Positions 32,506-41,037 of a stretch of 64,000 nucleotides of DNA are shown here, piece by piece. The stretch's first letter is position 1; every line of letters starts with the position of its first letter. The stretch is from Flavobacterium laiguense (lineage in GTDB: Bacteria > Bacteroidota > Bacteroidia > Flavobacteriales > Flavobacteriaceae), in contig NZ_QCZH01000007.1 in the NCBI RefSeq assembly GCF_003097655.1, forward strand, positions 108,970-172,969. The letters run 5' to 3'. A program made the translations under genes and the position numbers. The notes beneath the pieces were generated by a model. The model was not told the origin of the DNA, searched no databases, and was given only the letters and a program-made list of their open reading frames with translations.

Positions 32506-33669
32506 ATGACAACAACTTTATTTTTACAGTCGGAAATTCAAGATCCCTATGGTCTTTATAAAACGATGATTGCCCAGAATCCAGTTTATTGGGACAAGGA
32601 AAACCAAATTTGGGTACTCTATTCGTATGATGCCTGTGTATCAATTCTCAATAGTGATTTGGCTTACATTCCAGAGATTAATCCAAACAACGAGCAGGGT
32701 TTAAACGACAGTGCTTTAGAAATATCGAATCAGTTGGCACGGTTGAGCAATGGGATTCAGCATGATATCTCAAGGGAAGTGGCTATGCTTTTATTTTCTA
32801 ATATGAATGCCGTGACCACTAACAAAATTCTAGAACAGTTACTGGAAAGGAAAGAAAATAAATCTGAATTGGATTGGGTAAATTCAGTTTGCAAACAATT
32901 GCCTGTGTTGGTGGTTTTGAAAAATTTTGGTTTTAATGATAAAGACTCCCTTTTTATTTCTGAAAACATAGAACAGCTTACCAAGATAATGCTGCCAAAC
33001 AAAACTCAAATGCAGGTGGATTCTATTAATACAATTGCAAAGGAGATTTATGAAATTGCCGAAAAACACTTAGTTGCTTCAGCTTTTTATACTATTTTGG
33101 AGAAAACACTTTTTGAAAAATATCAAATAAGCACAAAAGAAATTTTGTCATTGTGTGTGTGTAACATAATTGGGTTATTTATTCAAAGTTATGATGCAGG
33201 ACGAGGGCTTTTGAGTAATGCTTTGCTCCAAATACTAAATAAGAATCATTCCCTTTTGAATTTAGCGATCGAAAGAGATTGGATGCAAAGTGCGATAATA
33301 GAATCATTGAGATTTGACCCGCCTATTCATACTACTCGTAGGGTTGCTGTTGGAGATATTGTTCTGAATGATAGGGTAATCAAAAAAGGAGACAAAATAA
33401 TTTTAGTACTTGCCTCTGCCAATCGGGATGTAAATCAGTTTTTAAATCCTGAAAATTTCGATCCAACACGTATCAATAATGGAGAGCATTTAACCTTTGG
33501 TATTGGCGGACATGGATGTTTGGCTAAACATTTTTCTATACAATTAGGCACAGATGCTTTACTGTATTTATTTGAGCAATATAAAAATGTCTCGCTTCTA
33601 GATGAAAATATTCAATATGAACCCTTATCGAATGCTAGGCTTCCTAAGAATATTTTAATTTCAATTTAA
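32506..33669 (+). CDS. Cytochrome P450 (bacterial class I type)
   Basis: A 387-residue soluble P450. The heme-thiolate signature is FGIGGHGCLAKH with Cys338, the ExxR motif is ESLRFDPP, and the PERF-like segment is NPENFDPTR. The I-helix, where most P450s have (A/G)Gx(D/E)T, reads IQSYDAGRGLLSN and so lacks the usual acid-threonine pair. Such P450s exist but may use substrate or water for proton delivery, or catalyse unusual reactions. No ferredoxin gene is nearby. An ABM-domain gene follows after 11 bases, and an ArsR-type regulator is divergent. The substrate is unknown. Confidence 0.93.
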   Translation: MTTTLFLQSEIQDPYGLYKTMIAQNPVYWDKENQIWVLYSYDACVSILNSDLAYIPEINPNNEQGLNDSALEISNQLARLSNGIQHDISREVAMLLFSNMNAVTTNKILEQLLERKENKSELDWVNSVCKQLPVLVVLKNFGFNDKDSLFISENIEQLTKIMLPNKTQMQVDSINTIAKEIYEIAEKHLVASAFYTILEKTLFEKYQISTKEILSLCVCNIIGLFIQSYDAGRGLLSNALLQILNKNHSLLNLAIERDWMQSAIIESLRFDPPIHTTRRVAVGDIVLNDRVIKKGDKIILVLASANRDVNQFLNPENFDPTRINNGEHLTFGIGGHGCLAKHFSIQLGTDALLYLFEQYKNVSLLDENIQYEPLSNARLPKNILISI

Positions 33670-33680
33670 TATAAAGAACC

Positions 33681-34037
33681 ATGATTGCAGTAATTTTTGA
33701 AGTAATCCCTAGTGAGGGAAAAAAAGCAGAATATTTAGAAATCGCTTCCCAATTAAGGCCTGAATTGGATAGAATCGAAGGATTTATTTCTATTGAAAGG
33801 TTTCAGAGTTTGAATGATCCGGAAAAAGTTTTGTCTTTGTCATTTTGGAAAAATGAAGAAAGTATCCAACAATGGAGAAGCCTTGAAATGCACCGTTGGG
33901 CACAATCCAAAGGTAGGGATGGTATATTTAAAGACTATCACCTTCGAATAGCAGAGGTAAAACGTGATTATGGAATGTTTGATAGAAATGAAGTTCCAAC
34001 TGATAGTAAAAGATTTCACTCTAGAGATCAGGAGTGA
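33681..34037 (+). CDS. Antibiotic biosynthesis monooxygenase (ABM) domain protein
   Basis: A 118-residue dimeric ferredoxin-fold protein. The ABM core runs from MIAVIFEVIPSEGKKAEYLE to RSLEMHRWAQSKGRD, with LDRIEGFISIERFQS between. Members include quinol monooxygenases and heme-degrading enzymes. The WRSLEMHRWAQ segment is typical of the subgroup found beside P450 or monooxygenase genes. It is co-transcribed with the P450 (11-base gap), implying a shared pathway or detoxification role. Confidence 0.88.
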   Translation: MIAVIFEVIPSEGKKAEYLEIASQLRPELDRIEGFISIERFQSLNDPEKVLSLSFWKNEESIQQWRSLEMHRWAQSKGRDGIFKDYHLRIAEVKRDYGMFDRNEVPTDSKRFHSRDQE

Positions 34038-34109
34038 TTTTATATTGATTTTAAATATAGATTCAGCAATAGAATTTGGTATTTATAATTCTTCTTGCTG
34101 AATCTGATT

Positions 34110-34664
34110 TTAACCCTTTTTAGGAAAAAAGTTATTTTTGGCAACGGCCAATAAAGTTATGATAAGAATAATGAAATAAATGGAAGTGAGTATACTTTTT
34201 AAAATTGAAAAGGTACTTGTAATTTGAACTTGCAATACACTAATGTTTGGGTAATCTCTCAACATGCTAATAATTCCAATGTTTTCGCCGTAATCAAAGA
34301 ATCCTGAAATCAAAGGGATTAAACACAAATAGAATAAAAGACTGTCTAATTTCTTTAGCTTGTTTAGAAAATAAGCGAGTACCAAACACGAACTTATTCC
34401 AAAAAGCGCTGGATATATCAGATCTAACGGAAGTTGATGATTTAAGTACGAATCTCTACCGGACTTTCCCAAAGTATTTAAAAGTGTGTTGACATAATAA
34501 GTATCATAGCCCGTAGGCATCATATCCAAGATTTTCATGCCTCCCGAATAATGCATTACTTCGGGGATAGTAATAATGAGCATAGCGGCATATACTAGGT
34601 TGGCTAGTATAAAAAACAATAACACTTTTTTGCCGCTTATATTTTTCTGGATAAGATCTTTCAT
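34110..34664 (-). CDS. Membrane protein of unknown function after cysM
   Basis: A 184-residue protein from the ATG at 34664, with about four hydrophobic helices (13-32, 78-100, 108-127, 150-175). The frame is open 20 codons further, but that extension overlaps cysM, so the ATG 4 bases past the cysM stop is the likely start. It carries a periplasmic loop with PEVMHYSGGMKILDMMPTGY. I do not recognise the family. Its position suggests co-transcription with the cysteine genes. Confidence 0.72.
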   Translation of the reverse strand: MKDLIQKNISGKKVLLFFILANLVYAAMLIITIPEVMHYSGGMKILDMMPTGYDTYYVNTLLNTLGKSGRDSYLNHQLPLDLIYPALFGISSCLVLAYFLNKLKKLDSLLFYLCLIPLISGFFDYGENIGIISMLRDYPNISVLQVQITSTFSILKSILTSIYFIILIITLLAVAKNNFFPKKG

Positions 34665-34668
34665 TTCT

Positions 34669-35556
34669 TTAATCAAATAAATCCGAAGATAAATAACGAT
34701 CTCCACGATCACAGATAATAGCAACCACCACTCCCGATTCTAGTTGGTTAGCAATTTTTACCGCTACCGCTACAGATCCTCCGCTGCTCATACCTGCAAA
34801 AACGCCTTCTTCCTGCGCTAATCTTTTGGTCATTTCACGGGCTTCTTTTTCGCTGACGTCAACAGTAAGATCTACTTTTGAGGGATCAAAAATTTTAGGC
34901 AAATATTCTTCTGGCCATTTTCGAATACCGGGAATTTGAGAGCCTTCACTCGGTTGTGCACCTACGATTTGAATATTTGGGTTTTTCTCTTTCAAGTAAG
35001 TTGAGGTTCCCATAATCGTTCCCGTTGTTCCCATAGCCGATACAAAATGAGTTATGGTTCCATCGGTATCATTCCAGATTTCGGGACCTGTCGTTTTGTA
35101 GTGCGCTTTCCAGTTGTCATCATTTGCAAACTGATTCAGCATCACATAACCTCCCTCGGCCACTTTCTTATCGGCATAATCTCTAGAACCTATTATTCCC
35201 AAACTGGCTGGTGTTTGAATAACCGTTGCGCCATATGCTTGCATGGTTTGCGTGCGCTCAATGGTAGAATCTTCGGGTAATACCAATTCGATTTCTATAT
35301 TGAATAATTGGGCTATCATAGCCAAGGCAATTCCAGTATTACCACTCGTTGCTTCAATTAATTTATCCCCTTTTTTGATGTCGCCTCTTTCAATAGCCGA
35401 TGCAATCATATTGTAGGCAGCACGGTCTTTTACACTACCTCCAGGATTGTCTCCTTCGAGTTTTAATAAAAGTTTTACATTTTTATTTTTAATCAATCGG
35501 GTTGTTTCTACCAATGGGGTATTCCCGATTAATTCTACTAATTTATAGGTCTTCAT
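34669..35556 (-). CDS. cysM: Cysteine synthase B (O-acetylserine sulfhydrylase)
   Basis: A 295-residue fold-type II PLP enzyme. Lys43 in NPGGSVKDRAAY binds PLP, and the Asn loop [13 protein letters not shown] (about 68-80) and phosphate-binding GTTGTIMGTS are present. The segment ATVIQTPASLGIIGSRDYA and the length match CysM rather than CysK. It makes cysteine from O-acetylserine and sulfide or thiosulfate. It lies one base after the serine acetyltransferase gene, giving a complete two-step pathway in one operon. Confidence 0.92.
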   Translation of the reverse strand: MKTYKLVELIGNTPLVETTRLIKNKNVKLLLKLEGDNPGGSVKDRAAYNMIASAIERGDIKKGDKLIEATSGNTGIALAMIAQLFNIEIELVLPEDSTIERTQTMQAYGATVIQTPASLGIIGSRDYADKKVAEGGYVMLNQFANDDNWKAHYKTTGPEIWNDTDGTITHFVSAMGTTGTIMGTSTYLKEKNPNIQIVGAQPSEGSQIPGIRKWPEEYLPKIFDPSKVDLTVDVSEKEAREMTKRLAQEEGVFAGMSSGGSVAVAVKIANQLESGVVVAIICDRGDRYLSSDLFD

Positions 35557-35557
35557 A

Positions 35558-36349
35558 TTAGTGTTTCTCTTTTATTTTAACTTCGGTTGTAGTGGTATTC
35601 AATACAATTGAATCTGCAGGAATTGATTTGGTTACCCATGAATTCCCCCCTACAATGCTATTTTCACCAATGATTGTTGTACCGCCCAAAATCGTGGCAT
35701 TGGCATAAAGGCAAACATTTTTCTCTACAGTAGGATGTCTTTTGGAGTTTTTCATGTCTTTACTCACGCTTAAGGCACCCAATGTTACTCCTTGGTATAT
35801 TTTTACGTTCTTTTCGATAACGGTGGTTTCGCCAATTACGATTCCGGTAGCGTGGTCAATAAAGAAAGGTGAGTCAATGGTAGCACCTGCGTGAATATCT
35901 GTACCCGTAATACGATGGGCATATTCGCTCATTAGTCTTGAGAAAAGCAATAAATCGAGCAGATACAACTCATGGCTTAATCTATAAATAGCAATGGCAT
36001 AAAAGCCAGGATAAGCTAGATAGATCTCCTCAATTCCGTTCGATGCTGGATCATTTTCTAAAGTATAGGCAGCGTCTTTATTCAAATTTTCGAGTACGGA
36101 TGGGAGTTTTTCCAGAAAATGATCCCAAGCATATTCACATGAATCTTGTGGTTTTTTACAGGCAATAGAAGCTATTTCTTTAAATTGTTTTTCTAACTCA
36201 TCGATACTTTCGTTTAGCGGTGCATTAGAATCAAATAAAGTATAAAATAATTTCTCGGTAAAAGCTTCTGTTTTGGTCTTGATGCTATAATTTATAGAAA
36301 AATGACTTTTTAAAGCGCTAATATTGTGGACAATCAGATCTTTGGTCAT
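35558..36349 (-). CDS. cysE: Serine O-acetyltransferase (EpsC/CysE type)
   Basis: A 263-residue protein. The N-terminal helical domain (1-140) is followed by the left-handed beta-helix of hexapeptide repeats, with the conserved catalytic segment TGTDIHAGATIDSPFFIDHATG and the second block VTLGALSVSK, GNSIVGGNSWV. It transfers acetyl from acetyl-CoA to serine, the committed step of cysteine synthesis. The C-terminus lacks the long Ile-ended tail of enteric CysE, so complex formation with cysteine synthase may differ. Co-transcribed with cysM. Confidence 0.92.
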   Translation of the reverse strand: MTKDLIVHNISALKSHFSINYSIKTKTEAFTEKLFYTLFDSNAPLNESIDELEKQFKEIASIACKKPQDSCEYAWDHFLEKLPSVLENLNKDAAYTLENDPASNGIEEIYLAYPGFYAIAIYRLSHELYLLDLLLFSRLMSEYAHRITGTDIHAGATIDSPFFIDHATGIVIGETTVIEKNVKIYQGVTLGALSVSKDMKNSKRHPTVEKNVCLYANATILGGTTIIGENSIVGGNSWVTKSIPADSIVLNTTTTEVKIKEKH

Positions 36350-36509
36350 GATTATGAAATTGAATTGTTATTTTAAAGGGATAAAAGTAAGGTGTTTTTC
36401 AGAAAAAATAACAACGATTGAACAAAGAATTGGGTTAATTGCTCTTGAAACAAATTGGTTTAAAAAGATATAACATAATTGTGATTTTTTCGGAATTATA
36501 TCACACAAC

Positions 36510-37190
36510 TTATAAATTACTAATAACTGTTCCTATTATAGATCCCATCACACGATAGCCTTCTTTGTTAGGATGCACGCCATCTTGAGAATAAATAGAT
36601 TTTAGTCCTTTTCGATCATCTACCATAGTCGAATAATAATCAACATAAGCAATGTTATTGGCTTTAGCATATTTTATAATCATTTTATTGAGTGCTGCAA
36701 TTTTTTCAGCGGGTTCAAGACCGGACTTCCAAGGGTAATCATAAGCAGGAAGAACAGAACAAAGTACCACTTTTATATCATTTGCTTTAGCCAATTCGCA
36801 CATAGAAATGAGATTTCCTAGAATCATTTCGAGTGTCGCAGGACCCGTGTTTCCTGCAATGTCATTGGTTCCTGCCAAAATCACGACAATTTTGGGTTTC
36901 AATTCAATAACATCAGTTCTAAAACGCAGTAGCATTTGTGGGGTAGTTTGACCGCTTATTCCCCGATTGATATAGGTTTTTCCAATAAAAAAATCAGGAT
37001 AAATGGTTCCCCAGCCTTCGGTAATGGAATCGCCAAAATACACTACTCTTTTTTCTCCCGATGCAGGAGGAGCGAGGAGTATATTTTCGTTTTTGTATTT
37101 GTTTAAATTTGCCCAGTCTTGTGCTTTTGCTTTTCCCGCCATAATGATTGTCAACAGTAGTATTAGGTATCTAGAATTTAATTTTCCCAT
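36510..37190 (-). CDS. Secreted SGNH/GDSL hydrolase
   Basis: A 226-residue protein with a signal peptide (cleavage after AKAQ, residue 24). All four SGNH blocks are visible: GDSITEGWG with Ser55, the Gly in NRGISGQTT, GTNDIAG with the catalytic Asn, and DGVHPNKEGY with Asp and His. This is an esterase/acyl-hydrolase of the periplasm or outside, probably acting on acetylated carbohydrates or lipids. It stands alone, 46 bases before a lipoprotein gene on the same strand. Confidence 0.93.
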   Translation of the reverse strand: MGKLNSRYLILLLTIIMAGKAKAQDWANLNKYKNENILLAPPASGEKRVVYFGDSITEGWGTIYPDFFIGKTYINRGISGQTTPQMLLRFRTDVIELKPKIVVILAGTNDIAGNTGPATLEMILGNLISMCELAKANDIKVVLCSVLPAYDYPWKSGLEPAEKIAALNKMIIKYAKANNIAYVDYYSTMVDDRKGLKSIYSQDGVHPNKEGYRVMGSIIGTVISNL

Positions 37191-37236
37191 TTTGGTTGTT
37201 AGTTTTGAAAATGCGATTATTAAACTTAAATATACC

Positions 37237-37695
37237 TTAATTCTTTACACGTTTGTATTTTTCGGTGATTATTCGGTCAACGCCTAGTTTTTCTACTTTC
37301 TCAATGCCTTGCTGTGTTAAAGTGTCGTTTTTTATAGAAATTTTAAATTCAAATTTATTGTTTTCCCATTCTCTGTAAATGAAGTATTCTAAATATTCGG
37401 TGTAGGTGTCATTGATTAAAGTGTATTTTCCAGCTCCAGCCGTGAATTTCGGATTAGCTTCTTTGCCCATTGTTAAGTCATGTTGAAAAAAGGAAAAGTG
37501 AGTTGGATTAATTATTTTTATCATTTTTGTTTTCAGATTAAAAGTAGAAAAAGTAGAATCTTTATCTTTTGTTGTTGCCGAAATGAGTTCCCAAGTTCCA
37601 ATAATTGGTGAATTACTTTGTTGGGTTTTATTTTGGTTAATACTGCACGAATAACTGATTAGGGTAATAAAAAATAGCGATACTTTGGTTTTCAT
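37237..37695 (-). CDS. Lipocalin-like lipoprotein
   Basis: A 152-residue protein: signal with lipobox SYSC (Cys17), then NSPIIGTWELISATTKD, the opening strand motif of the lipocalin-like/DUF4488 fold, and alternating strands to the end (DRIITEKYKR). It is an exported lipoprotein expected to form a small beta-barrel that may bind a hydrophobic ligand. Probably in one unit with the GDSL gene downstream. Confidence 0.78.
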   Translation of the reverse strand: MKTKVSLFFITLISYSCSINQNKTQQSNSPIIGTWELISATTKDKDSTFSTFNLKTKMIKIINPTHFSFFQHDLTMGKEANPKFTAGAGKYTLINDTYTEYLEYFIYREWENNKFEFKISIKNDTLTQQGIEKVEKLGVDRIITEKYKRVKN

Positions 37696-38036
37696 TTTTA
37701 GGTTTAATTATTGAAAATTATAAAAAAAACTAAAATACAATTTATTTCTCCATTTTAGATTTGTTCCAAAATGTTTTCTTTCAAGAATAGAAAATCAATA
37801 AATTAAAAGGCCCAAATTAACAAAGGGATACAAGGAAATAAAATTGCTGAAATTGTGGAAAGTAAAAATGCTTTTCTAATTAAAGGATGCAATTTAGATA
37901 CAGATTTTACATTTGAGTGATTGTGAATTGTAGAAGCAAAGTAATATCAATTAATCCTGTAAATTTGGGTTGTTTATGTATTTTTTGTAGGAATTATAAA
38001 TGTAAAATTTGCAGATACAGGAGTAATTAAAATAAA
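37696..38036. other. Gene-free stretch
   Basis: AT-rich DNA between the lipoprotein gene and the repeat at 38037. I see no gene, RNA motif or strong hairpin here. It includes the upstream region of the lipoprotein gene, but no clear TAnnTTTG box. Confidence 0.5.
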
Positions 38037-38134
38037 GCCACAGATTACTTCGCTTATTCAGAATCGCTCGGGTCATGGATTAAAAAAAAATAAAAAATCC
38101 GTGGATCGAAGTCCGGTGAAGTCTATTCTGTGGC
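38037..38134. repeat. Nested inverted-repeat element (MITE-like), copy 2
   Basis: The ends GCCACAGA (38037) and TCTGTGGC (38134) are complementary, and CATGGATT/AATCCGTG pair inside. Over about 40 bases the arms match with several mismatches and small gaps. It lies just past the histidine decarboxylase stop and has no coding potential. Confidence 0.55.
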
Positions 38135-38142
38135 AATACTTT

Positions 38143-39303
38143 TTAAAAACTAAATTCTACAATTTCTTCTTGTTTTTCAACAGAATTTTCTATGTCATTA
38201 ATGAATAGATCAATTTGTTCCTTGGTAACATTGGGCATACAAATAATATGCGAAATATCGCCTTCGGTGGCCAATTGCCATTTTGATTTTACTTCCTCTG
38301 TTGTTTTAGGAAAAACAACCGTTATAGCATTTGGATTTCTCCATGCTGCAATGCCTATGCTTTTTAATCTTTGTTCACAGTATTCGGCTACTTCCAAACT
38401 GTGCAAATAGCGTTTTTTTAAACCTTGGACTCCAAGTTTTTTGATGGCATACCATAAAAACAACGGACAATGACCGTTTCTTGATCCTGTAATCGTGGTG
38501 TCTAATGAGCCAATGTATGAAATTCCTTTCGAGATGCGGTCTCTGTTAGAACGCTTCGTGATGATAACTCCTGTCGGAATAGGTGAACCTATAAATTTAT
38601 GGCCGCTAATAGAAATACTATCGGCACCATCTTTGAAATCAAAAGGAAATCGAGGTTCCATAAAAGCACCGTAACTGCCTGATAAGGCCGCGTCACAATG
38701 GATGTAGCTGTCTTGTATGGCCAATCCTTTCAGAATATCTCTAATTTTTGAAACATCGTCTTTGGCTTCTTTCATTGTTGTACCAAAGGTGGTAAGCACA
38801 ATAGCCGGCTTATGACGATTCATTTTTAAAGTATTTTCAAAATCGACATAATCGATTTCTCCATTTTCTTGGGATCGAATAACAATACTTGGAATGTTAA
38901 GCAAATGAATGTTTTTGCGCACACTGTAATGAGTAGATTCCGAATAATATACCATTGCTTTTGGGTATAATTCACGAGCTAAATACAAGCCGTATAAATT
39001 ACTTTCGGATCCCCCATTGGTTACGTAACCCCAATAATCTTTTGGATTGGCACGGAATAATTTGGCAAAAAAACCAACGACCTCTCTTTCGAGTTCGTGA
39101 GTCTGTACTTTGTAGGTGCAGTCTTCAAAAGGATCTCCCAAATTATTGATGGGATATTTCAAAAAATGGTTGATTTCTGAATAGTCAAAATCTTTTGATA
39201 CTGGATAACCCAAGAAATTATCTCTTGCATTTTCTATAAATTGATTCAAATCGAATAAGCGTTGATTGTCTTGTTCGGATAATGATTTTGAAATGGGTAT
39301 CAT
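38143..39303 (-). CDS. hdc: Pyridoxal-phosphate histidine decarboxylase
   Basis: A 386-residue group II PLP decarboxylase. The PLP lysine is Lys236 in SISGHKFIGSP, the stacking His125 is in STHYSVRK, and the Asp/Ala segment is IHCDAALSGSYGAF. GYVTNGGSESNLYGLYLAR is the conserved N-terminal block. Length and motifs match bacterial Hdc (378 residues in enterobacteria) that turns histidine into histamine, for acid resistance or siderophore synthesis. No siderophore genes are present. It is divergent from an Lrp/AsnC regulator, which may control it. Confidence 0.88.
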   Translation of the reverse strand: MIPISKSLSEQDNQRLFDLNQFIENARDNFLGYPVSKDFDYSEINHFLKYPINNLGDPFEDCTYKVQTHELEREVVGFFAKLFRANPKDYWGYVTNGGSESNLYGLYLARELYPKAMVYYSESTHYSVRKNIHLLNIPSIVIRSQENGEIDYVDFENTLKMNRHKPAIVLTTFGTTMKEAKDDVSKIRDILKGLAIQDSYIHCDAALSGSYGAFMEPRFPFDFKDGADSISISGHKFIGSPIPTGVIITKRSNRDRISKGISYIGSLDTTITGSRNGHCPLFLWYAIKKLGVQGLKKRYLHSLEVAEYCEQRLKSIGIAAWRNPNAITVVFPKTTEEVKSKWQLATEGDISHIICMPNVTKEQIDLFINDIENSVEKQEEIVEFSF

Positions 39304-39319
39304 AATATTTAAATTTCTG

Positions 39320-39327
39320 CAAATGTA
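39320..39327 (-). promoter_or_regulatory. Candidate -7 element of hdc
   Basis: The minus strand reads TACATTTG, 17 bases before the hdc ATG. Confidence 0.4.
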
Positions 39328-39378
39328 ATTTTTAAGATTTAAAATCCTTTATATGAATCTATATTCAAAATATAATTC

Positions 39379-39386
39379 TAATTTTG
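39379..39386 (+). promoter_or_regulatory. Candidate -7 element of the Lrp/AsnC gene
   Basis: TAATTTTG lies 69 bases before the chosen ATG at 39455. The divergent hdc box is 52 bases away, so one Lrp-bound region could affect both. Confidence 0.35.
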
Positions 39387-39454
39387 TTCCTTAATACAGT
39401 TTTTTAGTATTGATTTTAATGTTTACTTTTTTAAAACCATATAATTTTTCTGAA

Positions 39455-39907
39455 ATGGATGCTATCGACAAAAAAATTTTGATGCTTTTGCAACAAGATG
39501 CAAAACTAAATACGAAAGAAATAGCCGAAAAAGTGGGTTTATCTGTTTCTCCCACGTTTGAAAGAATAAAGAAACTGGAACAAAAACAGTACATCAAGAA
39601 ATATGTTGCTATGCTAGATGCTACCAAAATAGGGAAATCGATAAGCGTGTATTGTCAAGTGACTTTGGCGGTACATTCCAGAGAATTGATCGATGATTTT
39701 AAACAGCACATTCTTGCATTACCCGAAATTATGGGATGTTATCACGTTTCTGGAAATTATGATTTTTTATTGAAAGTGGCAGTCAATGATATGAATGAGT
39801 ATCAAAAGTTTGTTATTGATAAATTATCGGTTATAAAAGGGATATCAAATGTGCAAAGCTCTTTTGTAATGGAAGAAATAAAAAATGACTTTGCTTATAA
39901 TTTATAA
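39455..39907 (+). CDS. Lrp/AsnC family transcriptional regulator
   Basis: A 150-residue regulator. The N-terminal helix-turn-helix (MDAIDKKILMLLQQDAKLN, then EIAEKVGLSVSPTFERIKKL) is followed by the RAM/ACT-like ligand domain with VTLAVHSREL and PEIMGCYHVSGNYDFLLKV. Such proteins bind amino acids and control nearby amino-acid genes. The frame runs 15 codons further upstream, but the conserved start is MDAIDKK. The divergent hdc gene and the cysK gene just downstream are plausible targets. Confidence 0.93.
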   Translation: MDAIDKKILMLLQQDAKLNTKEIAEKVGLSVSPTFERIKKLEQKQYIKKYVAMLDATKIGKSISVYCQVTLAVHSRELIDDFKQHILALPEIMGCYHVSGNYDFLLKVAVNDMNEYQKFVIDKLSVIKGISNVQSSFVMEEIKNDFAYNL

Positions 39908-39910
39908 AAT

Positions 39911-39941
39911 AAAAAAACCGACTTGCTTTCACAAATCGGTT
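39911..39941. terminator. Terminator between the Lrp gene and cysK
   Basis: AACCGACTTG pairs with CAAATCGGTT with one mismatch. The A run at its left gives a T tract on the minus strand, so it mainly ends cysK. Confidence 0.7.
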
Positions 39942-39962
39942 GGTTTTAGGGAATTTATGTTT

Positions 39963-40877
39963 TTATTCAAATAAGCCTTCAATACTTAAATAGCGTTCTC
40001 CGGTGTCGTAGCAAAAAGTCAGTATTTTGGCATCTGAAGGGATCTCTTTTAGTTTTTTGGCAACTGCCGCCAAGGAAGCTCCCGAAGAAATTCCTAGAAG
40101 AATACCTTCTTCTTTGGCGGCTCTTTGGGTATATTCAAATGCTTCATCTTTGCTTACTTGTATGACACCATCAAGAATTCCAGTATGTAAATTGGTTGGG
40201 ATAAAACCGGCTCCAATACCTTGAATAGGGTGGGGTGAAGGAGCTCCTCCGCTAATAACTGGAGAGGCTTCGGGTTCTACGGCAAAAACTTTTAGGTTCG
40301 GGAAATGTTGTTTTAATATTTCGGCACAACCTGTAATGTGTCCACCAGTTCCAACTCCTGTAATCAGATAGTCGATGCCATTTGGGAAGGCTTTTACGAT
40401 TTCTTGTGCGGTAGTGGTTTTGTGAATGTCTATATTAGCGGGGTTGTCAAACTGTAGCGGTGACCAAGCTTGTGGAATTTCGGTTGTTAATTCTTGGGCC
40501 TTTTCTAGAGCCCCTTTCATCCCTTTTTCGCGTGGGGTAAGGACAAATTCGGCTCCATAAATACTCATTAATCGGCGTCTTTCTACCGACATGGATTCTG
40601 GCATGACCAGGATTAATCGGTAGCCTTTTACTGCTGCGACCATAGCAAGCCCAATACCAGTATTTCCAGAGGTAGCCTCAATTATGGTACTGTCTTTCTG
40701 TAGCAATCCTTTTTGTTCTGCATCCTCTATCATCGACAAAGCGATTCTGTCTTTGATGCTGGCGCCTGGGTTTGCTCTTTCAAGTTTTACCCAAACATTT
40801 GTATCGGGACCAAATAATTTATTGATTTTAACATGAGGCGTATTGCCAATAGTTTCTAGTATATTGTTGTGTAGCAT
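39963..40877 (-). CDS. cysK: Cysteine synthase A
   Basis: A 304-residue PLP enzyme with Lys42 in [14 protein letters not shown], the substrate loop [15 protein letters not shown], and the phosphate loop [15 protein letters not shown]. The segment [17 protein letters not shown] is typical of CysK and forms the docking site for serine acetyltransferase. It makes cysteine from O-acetylserine and sulfide. This is the second OAS sulfhydrylase within 5 kb (cysM at 34669-35556). It has its own terminator and no adjacent serine acetyltransferase. Confidence 0.95.
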   Translation of the reverse strand: MLHNNILETIGNTPHVKINKLFGPDTNVWVKLERANPGASIKDRIALSMIEDAEQKGLLQKDSTIIEATSGNTGIGLAMVAAVKGYRLILVMPESMSVERRRLMSIYGAEFVLTPREKGMKGALEKAQELTTEIPQAWSPLQFDNPANIDIHKTTTAQEIVKAFPNGIDYLITGVGTGGHITGCAEILKQHFPNLKVFAVEPEASPVISGGAPSPHPIQGIGAGFIPTNLHTGILDGVIQVSKDEAFEYTQRAAKEEGILLGISSGASLAAVAKKLKEIPSDAKILTFCYDTGERYLSIEGLFE

Positions 40878-40982
40878 TTTTTTTTAATTTTAGTTGGTAG
40901 TAAATATACTTCACATTTAGGGATTTACAAAACAGAATATTGGTTATTGTCCATTATAAATTTGATATTTTGGATTAAAACA

Positions 40983-41015
40983 AAAACCCGATTTGAATAT
41001 TTCAAATCGGGTTTT
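40983..41015. terminator. Terminator of lpdA (minus strand)
   Basis: AAAACCCGATTTGAA and TTCAAATCGGGTTTT form a perfect 15-bp stem with loop TAT. Confidence 0.9.
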
Positions 41016-41037
41016 AAATTTATAAAATCTTATTTTA

